The notes under the pieces were generated by a model. That model had not been told where the DNA came from, did no database searches, and saw nothing but the letters and a program-made list of their open reading frames with translations. From Bacillota bacterium (lineage in GTDB: Bacteria; Bacillota; Clostridia; Lachnospirales; Bianqueaceae), in assembly GCA_017620135.1 (NCBI GenBank), contig JAFZQZ010000075.1:1-64000 (forward strand): DNA of 64,000 nt, read 5' to 3'. Below, piece after piece: positions 59,347-64,000 of this stretch. The position numbers and the translations under genes are program-made. Position 1 is the stretch's first letter; each line of letters starts with the position of its first letter.

Positions 59347-59708
59347 TTGGAGCTATTCTCATATTTATTCTTATCCGCCCCAAAGGATTGGGGACCCCCA
59401 ACGAGTTGGGGGAGATAGTGCATTTTTAGCCCTCGCCGCCCAGTACATTTTTGCATTATTGGGCGGTGTATCAATTTGACGAGCAATCTTCTCCAATCCC
59501 TGGGCGAGAAGAGTCTTCAGTCTTCTATCTCACCCAGAGATTTCTATAAATGAAAGGCTCGTTTGGGCGAAAAGCTTTCTTTAAAGACTATCCTTTACAA
59601 TCCCTGGGCAAGATAGCTCGTCCTGTTGATATCTCTTCCAAAAAACACAGGGGATTTTGGGTGACGGAACGAAAAAAACAGCTAAACGCCCCAAAGGACT
59701 CACGGAAT
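59347..59708. repeat. Structured intergenic element, copy B
   Basis: A 362-bp diverged copy of the element at 48175-48560, between convergent lgt and the peptidase gene. It has the same ends (TATTCTCATATTT and TTATCCGCCCCAA on the left; GGGTGACGGAACGA and CTAAACGCCCCAAA on the right) and the same inner blocks (CCCAGTACATTTTTGCATT, AATCCCTGGGC twice, AAGATAGCTCGTC). Its stems re-form with different bases at several positions, for example CCCCCAA/TTGGGGG. CGCCCCAAAGGA occurs twice (59376, 59687). Confidence 0.7.
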
Positions 59709-59759
59709 CACCTTTCCACAGGGATTTTCTCTCTGTATGATCTGCTTTTCGCAAAAAGG

Positions 59760-59790
59760 GACTGTCGCAAAAAATGCGACAGTCTCTTTT
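59760..59790. terminator. Bidirectional terminator
   Basis: GACTGTCGCA (59760-59769) and TGCGACAGTC (59775-59784) form a perfect 10-bp stem with T-rich flanks on both sides. It probably ends the peptidase gene. Confidence 0.85.
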
Positions 59791-59821
59791 CCTATCGTTA
59801 CACTTGATTTTATAGAAGAAA

Positions 59822-61525
59822 TTATTCGATCCCGGTCATGTCATAGGCGTCGAGCCATTTCTTGGCTGCTTCCGCGACCGTTTTCAGGGTATCGCCTTCG
59901 AAGGGGCTGTCCATGCCCGCGTTCTTTAGAAGGTCGGTGAAGGTATGGGTGCCGCCTTGCTTGGTGTAAGCCATATAGTGGGCCCAGGCATTCTTGAAAT
60001 CGGACTGGATCATAGCCCAGAACTCGAGAGAAACGGTCTGCGCCAGACAGTAGTCGATATAGTAGAACGGCATGTCGTAGATGTGAAGCTGCCGCTGCCA
60101 GCCCTCGCCCTCGGAGTAGAACGGGATATCACCGTCCAGCTTTTGCCAGGGCATGTAGATCCCGAGGAGCTCTTTCCAGGCGGCATGGCGCTCGGCCGGC
60201 GTATATTCCGGATGCTCGTAGACGATGTGCTGGAAGTGATCGACCATCGTGCCGTAGGGGATGAATTTCAGCGCTTCAGCCAGATGGCTGTAGTAGAACT
60301 TGCGGGTGTCGGGACCGAAGAAGCCTTCCGCCCAGGGCCAGGCGAAGAATTCCATGCTCATGGAATGGACTTCACATGCTTCCATGCTGGGCCAGCAGTA
60401 TTCCTCGGGGACGCGGTCCACGTTTTCCCAGGCGGCAAAGGCATGGCCGGCCTCATGGGTGACGACGGAAACATCGCCCTGGGTACCGTTGAAGTTCGCG
60501 AAAATAAAGGGAACATTGTAATCCGGGAAACCGGTGCAGTAGCCGCCGGCCTGCTTGCCGTCCTTCGCGAGGACATCGAGCAGTTCGTTATCCATCATGG
60601 TCTTGAAGAAGACAGCCGTCTCGGGGGACAGTTCGGTGTAGAACTTCAGGCCGTGGGCCAGGATATCGTCAGCGCTGCCGCAGGGACGCGGATTGCCGGA
60701 ACGGAACTCCAGCGCGTTGTCGGCAAAGCTCATGGGATAAGCCTTGCCGAGACGCTCCGCCTGATGCTGGTAGATCTCGTTCGCGATGGGGACGAGGTAC
60801 TTGACGACGGCTTCACGGAATTTGGCGATGTCTTCCTTTGTATAGCAGTTGCGGTTCATGCGGTAGTAACCGAGCTGCGTGTAGTTTTCGTAACCGAGCT
60901 TTTTGCCCATGGCATCCCGCAGACGGACCAGTTCGTCATAGATGCGGTCGAGATCCGCCTGATGCTCTTTATACCAGGTTCCGTCCGCTTTCCACGCGGC
61001 CAGACGCACGGCATCATCGGGACCTGTCTTGAAGGGACCGAGCTGAGCCAGTGTGTAGGTCTTGCCTTCAAAAGGAACCTGGGCGCTGGCGATCAGGGTG
61101 TCGTATGCCATCGTGAGTTCATTCTCTTTCTGCAGTTCGGGAATGATCTCGGGAGAGAACGCTTTGAGTGCGATCTCGGCATTCACGAACATCAGATCGC
61201 CGAATTCTTTTTCAAAGTCAGGACGGAAAGGAGATTCCAGCATGGCTTTGGTGAAGGCCTGCGAATATTCGGCCAGTTCAGGTGTCGCGGAGGCCCAGAA
61301 TTTGGCTTCGGAGTCGTAGAATTCGTCGCGGGTGTCGATGCTGTGACGCACTTCCGACAGAGAAGAAAGTGTGCTGATGTGGCGGCCCAGCCGGTCGTTG
61401 GCCAGGAACGCGGCTCTGGCACTTTCATAATCGGAAGCGGCCTTCAGGTCTTCGGTGTTTTTCTGAAGTTTCTGTTTCAGTTCGTCAAGATCGGGTCGCG
61501 CATAAGGCATGTCCTTGAATTTCAT
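59822..61525 (-). CDS. M3 family oligoendopeptidase
   Basis: A 567-residue zinc peptidase of the M3B/oligoendopeptidase F-like type. The zinc motif is VVTHEAGHAFAAW (His357, Glu358), with the third ligand in the helix that follows (WPSMEACEVHSMSMEFFAW). It trims short peptides in the cytoplasm. The start at 61525 follows AAGGAGAACCTC; the longer frame to 61600 is not used. It is downstream of, and in the same direction as, tRNA-Pro. Confidence 0.92.
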   Translation of the reverse strand: MKFKDMPYARPDLDELKQKLQKNTEDLKAASDYESARAAFLANDRLGRHISTLSSLSEVRHSIDTRDEFYDSEAKFWASATPELAEYSQAFTKAMLESPFRPDFEKEFGDLMFVNAEIALKAFSPEIIPELQKENELTMAYDTLIASAQVPFEGKTYTLAQLGPFKTGPDDAVRLAAWKADGTWYKEHQADLDRIYDELVRLRDAMGKKLGYENYTQLGYYRMNRNCYTKEDIAKFREAVVKYLVPIANEIYQHQAERLGKAYPMSFADNALEFRSGNPRPCGSADDILAHGLKFYTELSPETAVFFKTMMDNELLDVLAKDGKQAGGYCTGFPDYNVPFIFANFNGTQGDVSVVTHEAGHAFAAWENVDRVPEEYCWPSMEACEVHSMSMEFFAWPWAEGFFGPDTRKFYYSHLAEALKFIPYGTMVDHFQHIVYEHPEYTPAERHAAWKELLGIYMPWQKLDGDIPFYSEGEGWQRQLHIYDMPFYYIDYCLAQTVSLEFWAMIQSDFKNAWAHYMAYTKQGGTHTFTDLLKNAGMDSPFEGDTLKTVAEAAKKWLDAYDMTGIE

Positions 61526-61582
61526 GAGGTTCTCCTTTCTTTCTGACACTTCAGCGCATCGTCCGGATGAAGTGCCGATGGC

Positions 61583-61612
61583 AAAAAAACGGGCTGTCAT
61601 CTCTGACAGCCC
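61583..61612 (-). terminator. tRNA-Pro terminator
   Basis: GGGCTGTCA and TGACAGCCC (61591-61599, 61604-61612) form a perfect 9-bp stem, followed on the minus strand by G and T7. Confidence 0.9.
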
Positions 61613-61619
61613 TGTTCAG

Positions 61620-61693
61620 TCGGAATGACAGGATTTGAACCTGCGGCCTCTGCGTCCCGAACGCAGCGCTCTACCAAACTGAGCCACATTCCG
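61620..61693 (-). tRNA. tRNA-Pro (CGG)
   Basis: Read on the minus strand: acceptor CGGAATG with CATTCCG; D arm GGCTCAGTTTGGTAGAGC; anticodon stem CTGCG/CGCAG with loop TTCGGGA (anticodon CGG); T arm GCAGGTTCAAATCCTGT; discriminator A. CCA is not encoded. It is flanked by a consensus promoter and a terminator. Confidence 0.96.
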
Positions 61694-61738
61694 ATAAATC
61701 CACCGTGGGAAAATCCCCTTGGGATTGATAGCTTTACA

Positions 61739-61767
61739 ATTATATCCTGCCATTCGCGTTCTGTCAA
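61739..61767 (-). promoter_or_regulatory. Consensus promoter of tRNA-Pro
   Basis: On the minus strand TTGACA (61767-61762), 17 bp, TATAAT (61744-61739), both hexamers perfect. Confidence 0.9.
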
Positions 61768-61789
61768 GAGGGATTTTCAGGCACCTTTC

Positions 61790-61818
61790 TTGATTGATCC
61801 GACAGATTATGATATCAT
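61790..61818 (+). promoter_or_regulatory. Promoter of the aroQ/K-aroA operon
   Basis: TTGATT (61790-61795), 17 bp, TATCAT (61813-61818) with TG one base before the -10. Confidence 0.65.
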
Positions 61819-61854
61819 GGGGACACGAAAATCAAGGACAGGAAGAGGGATTTC

Positions 61855-62631
61855 ATGAGCGAACTGGAGAAGATCAGGCAGACGATCGATGAGATCGACC
61901 ATCAGCTGGCGGCGCTGTTTGAGGAAAGAATGAAACAGTCGGCGGCCGCGTCGGCCTATAAGAAAGCCCGAAAAATGCCCATCTACGCACCGGAGCGCGA
62001 ACAGCAGATGCTGGAAAAGGAAGCCGCGTGGATCGAGGATCCGGCGCTTCGGCCGTATTATACATCTTTTCTTAAGCATATTTTAGATCTTTCGAAAGAT
62101 TATCAGCGGACTCTCGGCGCCGGAACGGTCACGGAAGGAAAAGACTGGAACATCGTCCTTTCCGGTATGCCCGGAAGCGGAAAGTCGGCAGTCAGCCGGA
62201 TCCTGGCGGAAAAGACCGGCCGACCGCTGGTCGATACCGACGAGGTGATCGTCAGGAGGACCGGGATCTCTATCCGGGAGATCTTTTCCCGTTACGGAGA
62301 ACCGTATTTCCGCAATCTGGAAAGTGAAGTGATCCGGGAAGCCGCTTCCAGACCGGGCCAGATCCTGTCTGTGGGCGGTGGCGCCATTCTTCGCAGAGAA
62401 AACGTCAGAGCGCTTCATCAGAGCGGACGGATCTTTTTCCTCGACCGGGATCCGGCGCTGATCGAAGTATCCGAGGAACGGCCGCTGGCGGATACCAGAG
62501 AAAAACTGTTTGACCTTTATCAGAACCGATATGAGATCTATCTCTCCACGGCTGATGAACGGATCGAGATCATTTCGCCGGAAGAGGCCGCGGAAAAGAT
62601 CCTCTCTTCCATCGAAAGGTGTTTGTCATGA
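61855..62631 (+). CDS. Chorismate mutase-shikimate kinase fusion
   Basis: A 258-residue bifunctional enzyme. Residues 1-85 are an AroQ-class chorismate mutase (LEKIRQTIDEIDHQLAALF; active-site Arg8, Arg25 and the APEREQQML block). Residues 98-258 are shikimate kinase, with the P-loop GMPGSGKSAVSR (Lys110), the shikimate-binding DTDEVIVRR and the lid VGGGAIL. It works at two points of aromatic amino-acid synthesis. Fusions of this kind are known in Clostridia. GGAAGAGGGATTTC precedes the ATG. aroA overlaps its stop codon (ATGA). Confidence 0.92.
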   Translation: MSELEKIRQTIDEIDHQLAALFEERMKQSAAASAYKKARKMPIYAPEREQQMLEKEAAWIEDPALRPYYTSFLKHILDLSKDYQRTLGAGTVTEGKDWNIVLSGMPGSGKSAVSRILAEKTGRPLVDTDEVIVRRTGISIREIFSRYGEPYFRNLESEVIREAASRPGQILSVGGGAILRRENVRALHQSGRIFFLDRDPALIEVSEERPLADTREKLFDLYQNRYEIYLSTADERIEIISPEEAAEKILSSIERCLS

Positions 62632-64000
62632 TCGTACTAAGGATCCGGCCGGGCCATGCCAGAGGAACGGTCGCCGCGCCGGCTTCAAAAAGTCAGCTGC
62701 ACCGGGCGCTGATCGCAGCGGCCCTTTCGGAAGGGGAAAGCCGGATCAACCGGACGGATGGACCGGCTTTTTCCGAGGATATTCTGGCAACGATCGATTG
62801 CCTGAAAGCACTGGGATGTGAGATCGTTCCCGGTGATAGTGCGATCACCGTTCGGGGGATGGGAAAAGACCGCAGGGTGGTCCCCGCGGAGAACACGACG
62901 GACAAAAAAGAGCAGACGCCTTTGATCCTGCCTGTCCGCGCCAGCGGCTCAACGCTGCGCTTTCTGATCCCGCTGGTCCTTTCTCTTGGTCATCCGGTAC
63001 GGTTCGTAGGAGAAAAATCTCTCTTCGAGCGGCCGCTGACCGTTTATGAAGAGCTATGTCAACAATACGGAATGACCTTCCGGCGCGGAGAGACGAAAGA
63101 GGAAGCTTTTCTGGACATCTGCGGCAGAAAAGAAGAAAACGCATCCGTGATTTCTTCACCGGCCGGATCTGGGCAGCCCGGACCTGAATACACGCGTCTG
63201 GAGCCGATGGCTATCACCATAGACAGTCATATCAGCAGTCAGTTCGTGACGGGACTTTTGTTCGCCCTTCCTCTTTTCCCGGGTGGAGGGCGGATCGAGC
63301 TTATCCAGCCCATCGTCAGCCGGCCGTATATCGAGATGACCCGACAGATACTGGAACGGTTCGGTATCCGGACCTGCTGGGAAAAGAAAGCCATCCAGGA
63401 GCGCGAAGCGATCCAGGAGCGGGAAACGCTGCTTATCCCCGGCGGGCAGCATTACACAGCCGCAAATATCTCCATCGAGGGGGATGAATCACAGGCAGCG
63501 TTTTTGAAAGCGATCCCGCTGCTCGATCCGGAAAGTGAAATAACGATCACAAACCTGGATCCCGAGACCCTGCAGGGGGACAGGCGATTTGACGAGATGG
63601 CCAGGTCCATTCTGGAACAGGACCCGCAGGAAGATGGCCCGCAGAAAGAAAACTTGCGGGAAGAGCCAGCTCCGATCGACCTCTCCGATACACCCGATCT
63701 TGGCCCGATCCTCTTTGCGCTGGCGGCAGCCTGCGGCCGCGGCGGCACATTTATGGGCACTGCCCGCCTTCGCGGGAAAGAAAGCGATCGTATCCGGGCG
63801 ATGGCGGAAGAACTGGACAAATTCGGTATGCAGACAAAGACCGGTGAGGACAGTTTCACAATCCTGCCCGGGAGACTGCAGACCCCGGAAGAGCCGCTGG
63901 ACGGCCACGGCGACCACCGGATCGTCATGGCGCTCGTCGTCCTGTTGATCCGGACCGGCGGCGTGATCCAAGGCACGGAAGCCGTAAACAAGAGCGATCC
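62628..64000 (+). CDS. aroA: 3-phosphoshikimate 1-carboxyvinyltransferase (5' part)
   Basis: The first 457 codons of EPSP synthase, cut by the right edge. Visible motifs are ASKSQLHRA (Lys21, Arg26), SGSTLRF, ARLRGKESDR and HGDHRIVMA. It makes EPSP from shikimate-3-phosphate, the substrate produced by the fused kinase just upstream. Two oddities are a tandem 18-bp duplication encoding AIQERE twice (around 63391-63426) and an extra acidic loop, EQDPQEDGPQKENLREEPAP, before the conserved DLGPILFALAA segment. Confidence 0.94.
   Translation, partial: MIVLRIRPGHARGTVAAPASKSQLHRALIAAALSEGESRINRTDGPAFSEDILATIDCLKALGCEIVPGDSAITVRGMGKDRRVVPAENTTDKKEQTPLILPVRASGSTLRFLIPLVLSLGHPVRFVGEKSLFERPLTVYEELCQQYGMTFRRGETKEEAFLDICGRKEENASVISSPAGSGQPGPEYTRLEPMAITIDSHISSQFVTGLLFALPLFPGGGRIELIQPIVSRPYIEMTRQILERFGIRTCWEKKAIQEREAIQERETLLIPGGQHYTAANISIEGDESQAAFLKAIPLLDPESEITITNLDPETLQGDRRFDEMARSILEQDPQEDGPQKENLREEPAPIDLSDTPDLGPILFALAAACGRGGTFMGTARLRGKESDRIRAMAEELDKFGMQTKTGEDSFTILPGRLQTPEEPLDGHGDHRIVMALVVLLIRTGGVIQGTEAVNKSD

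Noticed and set aside
59945-61546. 533-codon plus-strand frame opposite the M3 peptidase
   Set aside because: It is a shadow of the peptidase, which has its complete HExxH motif on the minus strand.

Overview
The window looks like chromosome of an anaerobic Gram-positive bacterium of the class Clostridia (gut or rumen Firmicutes). The basis is the strong AGGAGG-type ribosome binding sites, a chorismate mutase-shikimate kinase fusion, an oligoendopeptidase F, a domain-permuted GH3 glucosidase, many small Clostridia-type conserved hypotheticals, and single-gene regulators beside transporters. Genus cannot be fixed from this sequence. No rRNA or CRISPR array is present; one tRNA (Pro, anticodon CGG) is.

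Layout. (1) 1-11 kb is a mosaic of mobile-element pieces: a brnTA toxin-antitoxin pair, a tRNA-3'-end-like attachment site next to a tyrosine recombinase, parA with a truncated parB, a NUDIX gene, a lipoprotein, an ArdC-like antirestriction gene, then a LysR/flavin reductase/aldo-keto reductase cassette, mobC and a broken relaxase. (2) 11-24 kb is carbohydrate accessory DNA: LacI repressor with a clear operator, permuted GH3 beta-glucosidase, a 2-hydroxycarboxylate-type transporter, SnoaL and DUF1349 proteins, MATE and MFS exporters with LysR and TetR regulators, a GH43 xylosidase and a HAD remnant. It ends at a 17-bp copy of the attachment-site sequence. (3) 24-36.5 kb mixes intact genes (MBL phosphodiesterase, SPFH/zinc-ribbon protein, transglutaminase lipoprotein, AlbA_2/HATPase regulator, alpha-hydroxyacid oxidase plus two tandem Gfo/Idh/MocA dehydrogenases, QueG-like ferredoxin) with several gene remnants and repeated fragments. 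(4) 36.5-47.5 kb holds single-function enzymes: GNATs, HAD phosphatase, RibD-like reductase, GH20, a TetR/alpha-beta hydrolase operon with two mirror-image operators, methyltransferase, nucleoside phosphorylase, DinB, NUDIX. (5) 47.5-64 kb is core chromosome: lepB, asd, an acyl carrier protein, a NagZ-like lipoprotein, proB-proA, ROK and MATE, glutaredoxin, lgt, oligoendopeptidase F, tRNA-Pro, and aroQ/K-aroA running off the right edge.

The least explained material is intergenic. Two diverged copies of a roughly 370-bp structured element sit at convergent gene ends (48.2 and 59.4 kb). Three further gaps (17.4, 36.3 and 56.7 kb) each hold short units repeated in one orientation and then again in the opposite orientation around a central palindrome, so that a transcript would fold into one long hairpin. 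I do not recognise any of these as a named repeat or RNA family, and they are the best candidates here for something undescribed.
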